Source: Citrobacter portucalensis
Lineage (GTDB): Bacteria > Pseudomonadota > Gammaproteobacteria > Enterobacterales > Enterobacteriaceae
Direction: 5' to 3'
Assembly: GCF_002042885.1 (NCBI RefSeq)
Contig: NZ_MVFY01000006.1
Span: 233,972 to 297,971 of the forward strand
Length of the DNA stretch: 64,000 nt
Positions 21,220 to 30,472 of this stretch are shown in pieces. How positions within the stretch are numbered: position 1 is the first letter of the stretch; every line of letters starts with the position of its first letter. The position numbers and the translations under genes are program-made. The notes under the pieces are model-generated. The model searched no databases and was not told the DNA's origin. It saw only the letters and a list, made by a program, of their open reading frames with translations.

Positions 21220-21298
21220 AAAAAACCCATCAACCTTGAACCAAAACGGCGGGGTTGATGGGCTCCACAAATTGGGGACATCAAAGAAAAGCAGTGGC
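21220..21298 (-). ncRNA. rybB: Small regulatory RNA RybB
   Basis: Hfq-dependent sRNA that represses many outer-membrane protein mRNAs in the sigma-E response. Recognised by its 5' seed GCCACTGCTTTTCTTTGATG and by its place upstream of rcdA and next to ybjL. The 3' end is a terminator stem CCCATCAACC/GGTTGATGGG followed by six T. As I recall the E. coli stem it has a G-U position where this one has a Watson-Crick pair, which would be conservation of structure. Length 79 nt. In E. coli the next gene is rcdA; here the SDR gene intervenes. Confidence 0.95.
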
Positions 21299-21303
21299 AA
21301 TAG

Positions 21304-21331
21304 TTATGACTGACGCCTTGAAGAAAAGTTC
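21304..21331 (-). promoter_or_regulatory. Sigma-E-type promoter of rybB
   Basis: On the minus strand GAACTT (complement of 21326-21331) and GTCATAA (complement of 21304-21310) are 15 bp apart, and the RNA 5' end lies 6 bp further on. This fits the sigma-E consensus (GAACTT, then GTCTAA-like) and the known sigma-E control of rybB. Confidence 0.75.
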
Positions 21332-21374
21332 TGCTTACCTGCAAAAATTTTTCAATTAAGGGAAAATTTCAGCG

Positions 21375-23060
21375 CTAACCAAGGCCAGGCCAGACAATGA
21401 CGATGAGTGTCCCTGCTAATGTCAGCAGAACGTTGGCAATCGCGTAAGTCCCGGCATAGCCTAACGCAGGGATGTTGCTGCGTGCGGTGTCGCTGATGAT
21501 TTCCATTGCCGGAGCACAGGTACGTGCGCCCATCATGGCACCAAACAGCAGGGCACGGTTCATGCGCAATACGTAAGCACCAAACAAGAAACAGATGACA
21601 ACTGGAACCAGGCTGACTACCAGACCGGCAATCAACATTTGACCACCGACCGCGCCCAGGCCATTGCCAATGCCGCTGCCCGCGCTTAAACCGACGCCCG
21701 CCATGAATACCATCAGGCCAAACTCTTTCACCATATTCAGCGCACCCTGTGGGATATAGCCAAACGTGGGGTGGTTGGCTCGCAGGAAGCCCAGCATGAT
21801 CCCGGCGAACAGCAGTCCAGCCGCATTCCCAATGCCGAAGCTGAAATTACTGAACTGGAAGGTGATCATCCCGATCATCAGACCGATGATAAAGAAGGCG
21901 CAGAAGGCCAGCAGATCGGTCACCTGACTGTGAATTGAAATGAAGCCGATACGATCGGCAATGGTTTTCACGCGACGAGCATCACCGCTGACCTGCAACA
22001 CGTCGCCTTTATTGAGTACGACGTTGTCATCAATAGGCATTTCAATCTGGCTGCGGATCACGCGGTTCAGGAAACAACCATGGTCGGTTAGTTTCAACTG
22101 GGCCAGGCGACGACCAACGGCATTGTGGTTTTTCACCACAATTTCTTCAGTGACGATGCGCATATCGAGCAGATCGCGATCGAACACCTCTTTACCGTTA
22201 CGGAAGCTGGGATCGAGGCGAGCATGGGCGTCCGGATAACCCACCAGGGCTATCTCATCGCCCATTTGCAACACTGCATCACCATCCGGGTTGGCCAGAA
22301 TGCCGTTGCGACGGATGCGTTCAATGTAACAACCGGTCTGGCGATAAATACCGAGTTCGCGCAGATTTTTACCATCGGCCCATGCCACCAGTTCAGGGCC
22401 AACGCGATAGGCGCGGATCACCGGGAGGTACACTTTACGATTGGCGTCGGTGTCCAGACCTCGTTCACGCGCGATTTGTTGGGCGCTGGTTTGCAGGTCC
22501 TGATGCTGGAGTTTCGGCAAATAGCGCGCACCAACAATCAGACTGACCAGACCAATCAAATAGGTGAGGGCGTAACCCAGGCTCAGGTTATCGAGAGCGC
22601 TTGAAAGTTGTGTCCCTGTCATTCCTGAATGGCGCAAGGTATCACCCGCGCCGACCAGCACCGGCGTTGAGGTCATCGAGCCAGCCAGCATACCCGCCGT
22701 CAGGCCGATATCCCAGCCAAATAGCTTACCTAGCCCCAGCGCGATCAGCATTGCGCTACCGACCATCACCAGGGCAAGCATTAGATAATTTTTCCCATCG
22801 CGAAAAAAAATCGAAAAAAAGTTGGGACCGGCTTCGACGCCGACGCAAAAAATAAACAGCATAAAGCCGAGATTTAATGCATCGGTGTTAATACTAAAGT
22901 GCTGCTGACCTAATAATAGGGAGACCACTAAAACGCCAATGGAATTACCGAGTTGGACTGAACCCAGACGTAATTTGCCCAGACACAGGCCCAGAGCCAG
23001 GACCACAAATAATAACAGGATGTAATTCCCATTTAACAAATCTGCGACGTTTATATTCAC
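21375..23060 (-). CDS. ybjL: Putative transporter YbjL (AspT/YidE family)
   Basis: A 561-residue inner-membrane protein, the same length as E. coli YbjL. Two hydrophobic blocks of about five helices each (residues about 1-190 and 380-561) flank two cytoplasmic RCK_C (TrkA-C) domains, visible around [18 protein letters not shown] and [17 protein letters not shown]. The family includes the aspartate/alanine exchanger AspT. The YbjL substrate is not established. Transcribed toward rybB. Confidence 0.93.
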   Translation of the reverse strand: MNINVADLLNGNYILLLFVVLALGLCLGKLRLGSVQLGNSIGVLVVSLLLGQQHFSINTDALNLGFMLFIFCVGVEAGPNFFSIFFRDGKNYLMLALVMVGSAMLIALGLGKLFGWDIGLTAGMLAGSMTSTPVLVGAGDTLRHSGMTGTQLSSALDNLSLGYALTYLIGLVSLIVGARYLPKLQHQDLQTSAQQIARERGLDTDANRKVYLPVIRAYRVGPELVAWADGKNLRELGIYRQTGCYIERIRRNGILANPDGDAVLQMGDEIALVGYPDAHARLDPSFRNGKEVFDRDLLDMRIVTEEIVVKNHNAVGRRLAQLKLTDHGCFLNRVIRSQIEMPIDDNVVLNKGDVLQVSGDARRVKTIADRIGFISIHSQVTDLLAFCAFFIIGLMIGMITFQFSNFSFGIGNAAGLLFAGIMLGFLRANHPTFGYIPQGALNMVKEFGLMVFMAGVGLSAGSGIGNGLGAVGGQMLIAGLVVSLVPVVICFLFGAYVLRMNRALLFGAMMGARTCAPAMEIISDTARSNIPALGYAGTYAIANVLLTLAGTLIVIVWPGLG

Positions 23061-23329
23061 GGAGACTAACTTCTTGTTTACTAGTAAGCTATTGAAAGAA
23101 ATGGCAATTTACGCTAATGTTTTTGCCAGAAATTAAGGGGCGATAGCATCGTACACAGCCCCGAATAATGCAGCATAACAATATATGCGGTTAGTTTAAT
23201 CTCATTACGTATCAACGGCTATAAGAATCGTGTGGGTGTGTTTTTGGCATGGAATGCCGAGTTACTTTATCTGACTGGACGCCTGCGGGCGAAAAGAGTG
23301 TTCGATAGAGAATGTGTCAGGAGGAACGA

Positions 23330-23710
23330 TTGAAACATAAGCAAAGTTGGGCGAGTGCGGTCTGCTGCTTTGTGCTCTTTATTGTGGTGTGTCTTTCATT
23401 AACGCTGAACGTGAAAGGGGCATTCAGAGCGGCAGGGCATCCTGAGGTCGGATTGTTGTTTTTTATCTTACCTGGTGCTGCAGCAAGCTTTTTTTCCCAT
23501 CGTCGGGAAGTGCTCAAACCCCTGCTTGGTGCAATGTTGGCGGCGCCGTGCTGCCTGTTACTGATGCGGTTCGTTTTTATGCCGACGCGTTCATTGTGGC
23601 AAGAGCTGGCGTGGTTGTTTAGTGCGGTGTTTTGGTGCGCGCTTGGCGCATTATGTTTTTTATTTATCAGTAGCTTATTCAATCAGCATCAACGGCGGAA
23701 AAAGAACTGA
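23330..23710 (+). CDS. ybjM: Inner-membrane protein YbjM
   Basis: A 126-residue hydrophobic protein with about four membrane helices and a basic C-terminal tail (QHRRKKN). Function unknown. Start taken at TTG 23330, because a perfect AGGAGG lies at 23319-23324. The upstream in-frame ATG at 23312 precedes that ribosome site and has none of its own. The resulting N-terminus (KHKQSWA) matches E. coli YbjM. Confidence 0.88.
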   Translation: MKHKQSWASAVCCFVLFIVVCLSLTLNVKGAFRAAGHPEVGLLFFILPGAAASFFSHRREVLKPLLGAMLAAPCCLLLMRFVFMPTRSLWQELAWLFSAVFWCALGALCFLFISSLFNQHQRRKKN

Positions 23711-23712
23711 TG

Positions 23713-23733
23713 ACGCCCTCAAGGTGAGGGCGT
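23713..23733. terminator. Hairpin between ybjM and grxA
   Basis: ACGCCCTCA (23713-23721) pairs with TGAGGGCGT (23725-23733). It lies between the convergent ybjM and grxA without a clear T-run on either side, so it is a possible bidirectional terminator or mRNA-end hairpin. Confidence 0.55.
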
Positions 23734-23744
23734 AGAAACCGCTA

Positions 23745-24008
23745 TCAGGCGAACAGATTCATGTTCTCTTTTGCCCAAGCTTCAAAATCCGTGCAGCCGC
23801 CGATGTGTTTTTGATCGACAAAAATCTGCGGAACGGTTTCAACTGGCTTACCTACCGTCTTTTCCAGATCTGCTTTGGTAATTCCTTCAGCATGGATATC
23901 AATGTAGCGGAAGTTAAAATCTTCATGCTCACTGCTTAATTTTTCTGCTAATTCTTTTGCGCGCACGCAATACGGGCACCCTGGGCGACCAAAAATAACG
24001 GCAAACAT
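23745..24008 (-). CDS. grxA: Glutaredoxin 1
   Basis: Small dithiol glutaredoxin that reduces ribonucleotide reductase and other disulfides using glutathione. The 87 residues carry the CPYC active site (Cys11, Cys14), the TVPQIF cis-proline loop and the GG(C)TDF glutathione-binding turn. One difference from E. coli is a Cys in that turn (GGCTDF for GGYTDF). An AAGGAGAAAGAG-type ribosome site precedes the ATG. It diverges from ybjC. In E. coli it is OxyR-controlled. I did not identify the OxyR site with confidence. Confidence 0.96.
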   Translation of the reverse strand: MFAVIFGRPGCPYCVRAKELAEKLSSEHEDFNFRYIDIHAEGITKADLEKTVGKPVETVPQIFVDQKHIGGCTDFEAWAKENMNLFA

Positions 24009-24147
24009 CTCTTTCTCCTCGAACTTATCAGGCCGGATGGCAATAATGGTTATGATGCCGCGATTTGTGACGGATGGAAAGCAGGTTCAGCCTGTTGCTT
24101 TGATATCCTCAAGCTATATCTGTTAAACACGGCAAGCCGGAACGTTT

Positions 24148-24153
24148 TATAAT
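24148..24153 (+). promoter_or_regulatory. Candidate -10 element of the ybjC-nfsA operon
   Basis: A perfect TATAAT lies 28 bp before the ybjC ATG. No consensus -35 element is visible at the right spacing, which would fit an activator-dependent promoter. SoxS activation is known for nfsA in E. coli. Confidence 0.5.
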
Positions 24154-24180
24154 GGAAGCCATTTCGCCGGGAGGCCGCGT

Positions 24181-24471
24181 ATGCGCACAATTGGTGTATT
24201 ACCCAAAAGCGTATTGATGCTGGAAATAATTGGGATGGTTTTGTTATCGCTGGCGCTGCTATCGCTTAACGATTACCTCACCTTGCCCGCACCGCTTAAC
24301 AGCCCGTTAGCCTGCGTGGTGATGATATTTCTGGGCGTACTGCTGATGCTCCCTGCTGCGGTGGCGTTGATGTGGCGTGTTGCTCAACTGCTGGCACCGC
24401 AACTGATGTCTCGCACACCCGGTGATTCAACTGATTCAGACAGAGACAAAAGAGATGACTCCAACCATTGA
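24181..24471 (+). CDS. ybjC: Small membrane protein YbjC
   Basis: A 96-residue protein of the DUF1418 type with two hydrophobic segments (about residues 12-28 and 42-65) and a charged C-terminus. Function unknown. A GGGAGG ribosome site precedes the ATG. It overlaps the start of nfsA by 17 bp, so it leads an apparent ybjC-nfsA-rimK operon. Confidence 0.92.
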   Translation: MRTIGVLPKSVLMLEIIGMVLLSLALLSLNDYLTLPAPLNSPLACVVMIFLGVLLMLPAAVALMWRVAQLLAPQLMSRTPGDSTDSDRDKRDDSNH

Positions 24472-25177
24472 TTTACTCCGCAGCCACCGTTCCATTCGCC
24501 ATTTTACTGATGATGCCATTTCGGATGCACAGCGTGAGGCGATTATTGCCGCCGCTCAGGGAACGTCAAGCTCCAGTTTTCTACAGTGCACGACGATCGT
24601 TCGCATAACGGATAAATCCTTGCGTGAATCACTGGCTACCTTATCTGGCGGTCAAAAGCATGTGGCACAGGCCGCTGAGTTCTGGGTGTTTTGCGCTGAT
24701 TTTAACCGTCATTTGCAGATTTGCCCTGACGCGCAACTTGGGCTGGCGGAACAGCTGCTGCTGGGTGTGGTTGATACTGCAATGATGGCGCAAAATGCAT
24801 TGACGGCGGCAGAGTCGCTGGGACTTGGCGGCGTGTTTATTGGCGGTTTGCGTAACAATATTGAGCCGGTCACCGAACTGCTGAAGCTTCCGCAACATGT
24901 TCTGCCGCTCTTTGGATTGTGCCTCGGCTGGCCTGCGGATAACCCGGATATCAAGCCGCGCCTGCCCGCGTCGCTTGTGGTGCAAGAAAACCAATACCAG
25001 CCACTCAACAGTGATGTGTTGGCGCAATATGATGAGCAGCTCGCGCAGTACTATCTGACCCGAGGCAGCAATACCCGCCGCGACACCTGGAGCGATCATA
25101 TTCGCCGTACCATCATTAAAGAAAGTCGCCCCTTTATCCTGGAATATTTGCATAAACAGGGATGGGCCACGCGCTAA
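24455..25177 (+). CDS. nfsA: Oxygen-insensitive NADPH nitroreductase NfsA
   Basis: FMN-dependent, two-electron nitroreductase of the major type, using NADPH to reduce nitro compounds and quinones. The 240 residues equal the E. coli enzyme. The FMN phosphate-contact segment HRSIRHF lies at residues 10-16, and the [12 protein letters not shown] loop and the C-terminal [13 protein letters not shown] are conserved. Start chosen at ATG 24455 to match the family N-terminus MTPTIDLLR. The gene start lies inside ybjC, indicating translational coupling. Confidence 0.95.
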   Translation: MTPTIDLLRSHRSIRHFTDDAISDAQREAIIAAAQGTSSSSFLQCTTIVRITDKSLRESLATLSGGQKHVAQAAEFWVFCADFNRHLQICPDAQLGLAEQLLLGVVDTAMMAQNALTAAESLGLGGVFIGGLRNNIEPVTELLKLPQHVLPLFGLCLGWPADNPDIKPRLPASLVVQENQYQPLNSDVLAQYDEQLAQYYLTRGSNTRRDTWSDHIRRTIIKESRPFILEYLHKQGWATR

Positions 25178-25236
25178 AGATTTTAACCCAGTGTATGATA
25201 CGCCAGCTTTTACCAGGTCATTCAGAGAGGTGCAGG

Positions 25237-26139
25237 GTGAAAATTGCCATTTTGTCCCGGGACGGAACGCTCTATTCTTGTAAACGCCTGCGTGAAGCGG
25301 CGATGCAGCGCGGTCACCTGGTTGAAGTTATCGATCCCCTTTCTTGCTATATGAACATCAGCCCGGCGGCATCCTCTATTCATTACAAGGGCCGTCAGCT
25401 TCCTCATTTCGATGCGGTGATCCCGCGGATTGGTTCCGCGATTACCTTTTATGGGACGGCGGCGCTGCGCCAGTTTGAGATGCTGGGTAGCTATCCGTTG
25501 AATGAATCAGTAGCGATTACGCGAGCGCGCGATAAGCTGCGTTCGCTACAGCTGCTGGCGCGTCAGGGAATTGATTTACCCATTACCGGAATTGCTCACT
25601 CTCCGGACGATACCAGCGACATGATTGACATGGTTGGCGGTGCGCCGTTGGTGGTGAAACTGGTTGAAGGCACCCAGGGTATTGGCGTGGTACTGGCGGA
25701 AACGCGGCAGGCTGCAGAAAGCGTGGTAGATGCCTTTCGTGGGGTGAATGCCCATATCCTGGTTCAGGAATATATCAAAGAAGCGAAGGGGCGCGATATC
25801 CGCTGTTTCGTGGTGGGCGATGAAGTAGTGGCCGCCATTGAACGACGGGCTAAAGAGGGCGATTTTCGTTCTAATCTCCATCGTGGTGGGGTGGCGACTA
25901 TTGCGAGTATCACGCCGCGCGAAAGAGAAATTGCGCTCAAAGCCGCCCGGACGATGGGCCTGGACGTTGCAGGCGTTGATATTCTGCGCGCTGATCGAGG
26001 GCCACTGGTCATGGAGGTCAACGCGTCTCCGGGGCTGGAAGGCGTGGAGAAAACCACCGGAATAGACATTGCCGCGAAAATGATCCAGTGGATCGAGCGC
26101 CATGCTACTCCTGAATTTTGTCTTAAAATCGGCGGCTAA
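25237..26139 (+). CDS. rimK: Ribosomal protein bS6 glutamate ligase RimK
   Basis: ATP-grasp ligase that adds glutamates to the C-terminus of ribosomal protein S6. The 300 residues equal E. coli RimK. The ATP-grasp loops are visible at [30 protein letters not shown] and [13 protein letters not shown], the last carrying the metal-binding Glu-Asn. Start taken at GTG 25237, preceded by AGAGAGG. The longer frame from 25162 would overlap nfsA and add residues unlike the family. Third gene of the ybjC-nfsA-rimK-ybjN group. Confidence 0.95.
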   Translation: MKIAILSRDGTLYSCKRLREAAMQRGHLVEVIDPLSCYMNISPAASSIHYKGRQLPHFDAVIPRIGSAITFYGTAALRQFEMLGSYPLNESVAITRARDKLRSLQLLARQGIDLPITGIAHSPDDTSDMIDMVGGAPLVVKLVEGTQGIGVVLAETRQAAESVVDAFRGVNAHILVQEYIKEAKGRDIRCFVVGDEVVAAIERRAKEGDFRSNLHRGGVATIASITPREREIALKAARTMGLDVAGVDILRADRGPLVMEVNASPGLEGVEKTTGIDIAAKMIQWIERHATPEFCLKIGG

Positions 26140-26229
26140 GCGCAATATCGATTGCGATCGTGGTATGACACGCTCTTTTTGCGTAAGCTGTGCCGGTATT
26201 TTTTTCATCAATAGAGGTCGCACATTATT

Positions 26230-26706
26230 ATGACATCACTGGTCGTTCCCACTCTGGATACGTTGCGTCAATGGCTCGACGACCTGGGCATGAGTTTTTT
26301 TGAATGCGATACCTGTCAGGCGCTGCACTTGCCACACATGCAGAATTTTGACGGCATCTTTGATGCAAAAGTTGATTTGGTCGATAACGTCATTCTGTTT
26401 TCTGCGATGGCGGAAGTCAGACCTTCTGCATTGCTGCCACTGGCAGCCGATCTGTCTGCGATCAATGCCAGTTCACTGACGGTGAAAGCGTTTCTGGATA
26501 TGCAGGATGATAATCTGCCAAAGCTGGTGGTTTGCCAGTCTTTATCCGTTACGCCGGGCGTAACCTTTGAGCAGTTTGAATGTTTTGTTCGCCAGAGCGA
26601 AGAGCAAATATCGATGGTGATCCTCGAAGCCGGAGCGCATCAGCTGTTATTTAATGCTGAAGAAGATGCGCAAAACAGCACCGCTGAAATTCATTTCCTC
26701 CATTAA
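26230..26706 (+). CDS. ybjN: YbjN family protein
   Basis: A 158-residue cytoplasmic protein, the same length as E. coli YbjN, whose altered expression affects motility, stress tolerance and biofilm there. The fold resembles secretion-chaperone-like alpha/beta proteins. There is no catalytic motif. An AGAGGT ribosome site lies upstream. It is separated from rimK by 90 bp, so it may have its own promoter as well as readthrough. Confidence 0.92.
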   Translation: MTSLVVPTLDTLRQWLDDLGMSFFECDTCQALHLPHMQNFDGIFDAKVDLVDNVILFSAMAEVRPSALLPLAADLSAINASSLTVKAFLDMQDDNLPKLVVCQSLSVTPGVTFEQFECFVRQSEEQISMVILEAGAHQLLFNAEEDAQNSTAEIHFLH

Positions 26707-26732
26707 TTCTTCCTGAATCTGGACATATATCG

Positions 26733-26774
26733 CGCAGCCGCTGCCAGAGCGGTTGCGTATTGCCTGTTTTTATT
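26733..26774 (+). terminator. Probable terminator after ybjN
   Basis: CGCAGCCGCT (26733-26742) pairs with AGCGGTTGCG (26748-26757), with one G-T pair, followed within about ten bases by a run of T. Confidence 0.55.
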
Positions 26775-27062
26775 CTGCATTTAACCTTTCATTAAAGAAT
26801 TATTCACCTCGATTCAGCGCCTTCCGCTTTATGTCATAGACAATTCCTGCATAAAAAATTGATAAAAGACGTTTTTTAATCTGGGCTATATCCACAATTC
26901 CTGGCTAAAGTTATTCTTGCGAAGCTTACCAACGTCATCATTTAAACAGCCCCTTGTGACCTGATCTGTGGCCGCAATGTGCGTTGAATGCATAGGCGGA
27001 TGCCAGCGAGCAACAGCGGCGTGAAGAGAGGTCTCTCTTTTCATCGGTGCTGCATGAAAGAA

Positions 27063-27079
27063 TATGCACGTTTCTTGCA
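27063..27079 (+). promoter_or_regulatory. Candidate sigma-54 promoter of potFGHI
   Basis: TATGCACGTTTCTTGCA matches the -24/-12 consensus TGGCACG-N4-TTGCA at all positions of GCACG and TTGCA, with a T in place of one -24 G. It lies about 60 bp before the potF ATG. Nitrogen (NtrC) control of potFGHI has been reported in E. coli, which supports the reading. Confidence 0.6.
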
Positions 27080-27139
27080 TATCATTAGAGTGTGACATTT
27101 TTGTTCGTTTGTTAACGAACTTTCAGAAGGAAAGAGATT

Positions 27140-28252
27140 ATGACCGCCTTAAATAAAAAATGGTTATCAGGCCTGGTTGCGGGTGCTCTGATGGCCATCT
27201 CTGCCGGCACGCTCGCTGCTGAACAAAAAACGCTGCATATATATAACTGGTCTGATTATATTGCCCCGGACACGGTGGCTAATTTTGAAAAAGAGACCGG
27301 AATTAAAGTTATCTATGACGTATTTGATTCCAATGAAGTACTGGAAGGTAAGCTCATGGCTGGCAGTACCGGCTTTGACCTTGTCGTTCCTTCTGCCAGC
27401 TTCCTTGAGCGTCAACTGACTGCGGGCGTATTCCAGCCGCTGGATAAGAGCAAATTGCCGGGCTGGAAAAATCTTGATCCTGAACTGCTGAAGTTGGTGG
27501 GTAAACACGATCCGGACAACAAGTTCGCGATGCCGTATATGTGGGCTACGACCGGTATTGGCTATAACGTGGATAAAGTCAAAGCGGTGCTGGGGCCAGA
27601 TGCGCCGGTTAACAGCTGGGATTTAATCCTCAAACCGGAAAATCTGGAAAAACTCAAAAGCTGCGGCGTCTCTTTCCTCGATGCGCCCGAAGAGGTGTTT
27701 GCCACGGTGCTGAACTATTTGGGTAAAGACCCAAACAGTACCAAAGCGGATGATTACACCGGACCGGCAACCGATCTGCTGTTGAAGCTGCGCCCAAATA
27801 TTCGCTACTTCCACTCCTCGCAATATATTAACGACCTGGCAAACGGTGATACCTGCGTCGCGATTGGCTGGGCAGGGGACGTATGGCAAGCGGCAAACCG
27901 TGCGAAAGAAGCGAAAAATGGCGTCAATATCTCCTTCTCAATTCCTAAAGAAGGTGCAATGGCGTTCTTTGACGTATTCGCGATGCCTGCCGATGCGAAA
28001 AACAAAGATGAAGCCTATCAGTTCCTCAATTACCTGCTGCGCCCTGATGTGATTGCGCATATCTCCGACCACGTGTTTTATGCCAATGCCAACAAAGAAG
28101 CGACGGCTCTGGTCAGCCCTGAAGTTCGTGACAACCCGGGTATCTACCCGCCTGCGGATGTTCGCGCCAAGCTGTTCACACTGAAAGTACAGGATCCGAA
28201 GATCGATCGTGTACGTACCCGCGCATGGACGAAGGTAAAAAGCGGGAAATAA
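27140..28252 (+). CDS. potF: Putrescine-binding periplasmic protein PotF
   Basis: Periplasmic receptor of the putrescine ABC importer PotFGHI. The 370 residues equal E. coli PotF. A signal peptide covers about residues 1-26 (cleavage near LAAEQ). The start of the mature protein, LHIYNWSDYIAPDTV, contains the conserved Trp-Ser-Asp-Tyr of polyamine-binding proteins. An AAGGAAAG ribosome site precedes the ATG. First gene of the operon. Confidence 0.96.
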   Translation: MTALNKKWLSGLVAGALMAISAGTLAAEQKTLHIYNWSDYIAPDTVANFEKETGIKVIYDVFDSNEVLEGKLMAGSTGFDLVVPSASFLERQLTAGVFQPLDKSKLPGWKNLDPELLKLVGKHDPDNKFAMPYMWATTGIGYNVDKVKAVLGPDAPVNSWDLILKPENLEKLKSCGVSFLDAPEEVFATVLNYLGKDPNSTKADDYTGPATDLLLKLRPNIRYFHSSQYINDLANGDTCVAIGWAGDVWQAANRAKEAKNGVNISFSIPKEGAMAFFDVFAMPADAKNKDEAYQFLNYLLRPDVIAHISDHVFYANANKEATALVSPEVRDNPGIYPPADVRAKLFTLKVQDPKIDRVRTRAWTKVKSGK

Positions 28253-28271
28253 ACCGATGTTTGGGACATGA

Positions 28272-28334
28272 CCCGGCAGGATTTTTGCCTGCCGGGCAGC
28301 GTTGAACCCGGCAATACGCACCGTTATGGTGCGT
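28272..28334 (+). other. Two stem-loops between potF and potG
   Basis: First hairpin CCCGGCAGG (28272-28280) with CCTGCCGGG (28288-28296); second ACGCACC (28316-28322) with GGTGCGT (28328-28334). They lie between the binding-protein gene and potG, a place where stem-loops often stabilise the upstream mRNA and set lower downstream levels. Confidence 0.65.
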
Positions 28335-28375
28335 TATTTGCACCGTTTCTTTGTTTTATGCCGGAGAGCACCTGA

Positions 28376-29509
28376 GTGAATGATGCAACCCCACGCCCAC
28401 AAGCGAAAATCCGCAAGGCGCTGACCCCGCTGCTTGAAATTCGCAATCTGACCAAGTCATTTGACGGTCAGCACGCCGTTGATGACGTCAATCTTACTAT
28501 CTACAAAGGTGAAATATTTGCGCTGCTCGGCGCGTCCGGCTGTGGCAAATCGACTCTGCTACGGATGCTGGCGGGATTTGAACTGCCGACCACCGGGCAA
28601 ATCATGCTTGATGGCGTCGATTTAGCGCATGTCCCGCCTTATCTGCGTCCGATTAATATGATGTTTCAGTCCTATGCTCTGTTTCCGCACATGACTGTCG
28701 AGCAGAACATTGCCTTTGGCCTCAAGCAGGACAAACTGCCGAAGGCTGAAATCGCCAGTCGGGTGAATGAGATGCTGGGACTCGTGCATATGCAGGAGTT
28801 CGCCAAACGCAAGCCGCATCAGCTTTCTGGCGGCCAGCGTCAGCGTGTGGCACTGGCGCGTAGTCTGGCGAAACGGCCAAAACTGCTGCTGCTGGATGAG
28901 CCGATGGGAGCGCTGGATAAAAAACTCCGAGACCGCATGCAACTGGAAGTGGTGGATATCCTTGAACGCGTCGGCGTGACCTGCGTGATGGTGACACACG
29001 ATCAGGAAGAAGCCATGACGATGGCGGGCCGTATTGCGATCATGAACCGTGGCAAATTTGTCCAGATTGGCGAGCCGGAAGAGATCTATGAGCATCCGAC
29101 TACGCGTTACAGCGCAGAGTTTATCGGTTCGGTAAACGTTTTTGAGGGACTGCTAAAAGAACGCCAGGAAGACGGTCTGGTGATTGAGTCTCCTGGTCTG
29201 GTGCATCCGCTGAAAGTGGACGCCGATGCTTCTGTTGTCGATAACGTCCCGGTGTATGTTGCGCTGCGTCCGGAAAAAATCATGCTCTGCGAAGCCCCTC
29301 CGCCAGAGGGTTATAACTTCGCGGTAGGCGAAGTGGTGCACATTGCCTATCTGGGCGATTTGTCGGTGTACCACGTACGTTTGAAAAGCGGCCAGATGTT
29401 GAGCGCCCAGCTACAAAATGAGCATCGTTATCGCAAGGGATTACCAACCTGGGGTGACGAAGTCCGTTTATGTTGGGATGCGGACAGCTGTGTGGTGTTG
29501 ACGGTTTAA
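28376..29509 (+). CDS. potG: Putrescine importer ATPase PotG
   Basis: ABC ATPase driving putrescine uptake. Walker A GASGCGKST lies near residues 52-60, signature LSGGQRQRVALARSL near 147-161, Walker B LLLLDEPMGALD, and the H-loop VTHDQEEAMTMAGR. A C-terminal TOBE domain follows from about residue 290. Start taken at GTG 28376, preceded by GGAGAG, giving the family N-terminus NDATPRPQAK and 377 residues as in E. coli. Confidence 0.96.
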   Translation: MNDATPRPQAKIRKALTPLLEIRNLTKSFDGQHAVDDVNLTIYKGEIFALLGASGCGKSTLLRMLAGFELPTTGQIMLDGVDLAHVPPYLRPINMMFQSYALFPHMTVEQNIAFGLKQDKLPKAEIASRVNEMLGLVHMQEFAKRKPHQLSGGQRQRVALARSLAKRPKLLLLDEPMGALDKKLRDRMQLEVVDILERVGVTCVMVTHDQEEAMTMAGRIAIMNRGKFVQIGEPEEIYEHPTTRYSAEFIGSVNVFEGLLKERQEDGLVIESPGLVHPLKVDADASVVDNVPVYVALRPEKIMLCEAPPPEGYNFAVGEVVHIAYLGDLSVYHVRLKSGQMLSAQLQNEHRYRKGLPTWGDEVRLCWDADSCVVLTV

Positions 29510-29518
29510 GGAGCGAAG

Positions 29519-30472
29519 ATGAGTACACTTGAACCTCCGGCACGCGTGGATAAAGCAGGGCGATTCACGCTGTTTATGTCGCGGCTGCAAATGAAGCACG
29601 GGCGCAAGCTGGTGATCGCGCTGCCGTATGTGTGGCTGCTGCTCCTGTTTCTGCTGCCTTTTCTGATCGTCTTCAAGATCAGTTTGGCTGAAATGGCGCG
29701 CGCTATTCCTCCCTATACGGACCTCGTTTCATGGGCTGACGATCAGCTATCCATCACGCTCAACTTAGCCAACTTCCTGCAGTTAACGGACGATCCGCTC
29801 TATTTCGATGCCTACATGCAATCGTTACAGGTGGCGGGAATTTCGACAATCTGTTGCCTGCTGCTGGGATACCCGCTGGCATGGGCCGTCGCGCACAGTA
29901 AACCCTCAACGCGTAATATTCTGCTGTTGCTGGTGATCCTGCCGTCCTGGACCTCGTTTTTAATTCGCGTATATGCCTGGATGGGGATCCTGAAAAACAA
30001 CGGCGTGCTGAACAACTTCCTGATGTGGCTGGGTGTCATCGACCAACCGTTGACGATTTTGCACACCAATCTGGCGGTCTACATCGGTATTGTTTACGCC
30101 TATTTGCCCTTTATGGTGCTGCCGATTTATACCGCGCTGACCCGTATTGATTACTCGCTGGTGGAAGCTGCGCTGGATTTAGGTGCCCGGCCGCTGAAGA
30201 CCTTCTTTAGCGTGATTGTACCGTTGACCAAGGGCGGCATTATCGCCGGGTCAATGCTGGTATTTATTCCGGCTGTTGGCGAGTTTGTGATCCCGGAACT
30301 GTTGGGCGGACCGGATAGCATCATGATTGGCCGCGTGCTTTGGCAGGAGTTTTTTAATAACCGCGACTGGCCGGTGGCTTCTGCTGTCGCCATTATTATG
30401 CTGCTGTTACTGATTGTGCCAATCATGTGGTTCCATAAATATCAGCAAAAAAGCGTGGGGGAACACGGATGA
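29519..30472 (+). CDS. potH: Putrescine importer permease PotH
   Basis: Inner-membrane permease, 317 residues, about six helices after a cytoplasmic N-terminal stretch. The EAA loop is visible near SLVEAALDLGARPLKTFFS. An AAGGAG ribosome site lies just before the ATG, 9 bp after potG. Its last four bases (ATGA) overlap the potI start, so PotH and PotI are translationally coupled. Confidence 0.96.
   Translation: MSTLEPPARVDKAGRFTLFMSRLQMKHGRKLVIALPYVWLLLLFLLPFLIVFKISLAEMARAIPPYTDLVSWADDQLSITLNLANFLQLTDDPLYFDAYMQSLQVAGISTICCLLLGYPLAWAVAHSKPSTRNILLLLVILPSWTSFLIRVYAWMGILKNNGVLNNFLMWLGVIDQPLTILHTNLAVYIGIVYAYLPFMVLPIYTALTRIDYSLVEAALDLGARPLKTFFSVIVPLTKGGIIAGSMLVFIPAVGEFVIPELLGGPDSIMIGRVLWQEFFNNRDWPVASAVAIIMLLLLIVPIMWFHKYQQKSVGEHG

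Larger units (their letters stand above)
26707..27139. other. Intergenic region ybjN-potF
   Basis: 433 bp without a credible gene. It holds a hairpin soon after ybjN (26733-26757), an AT-rich middle, and a sigma-54-type promoter match at 27063-27079. A 70-residue minus-strand frame at 26886-27098 has no recognisable features and I do not call it. Confidence 0.6.

Noticed and set aside
26886..27098. 70-codon minus-strand frame in the ybjN-potF gap
   Set aside because: No ribosome site, no recognisable features, and it overlaps the potF promoter region.
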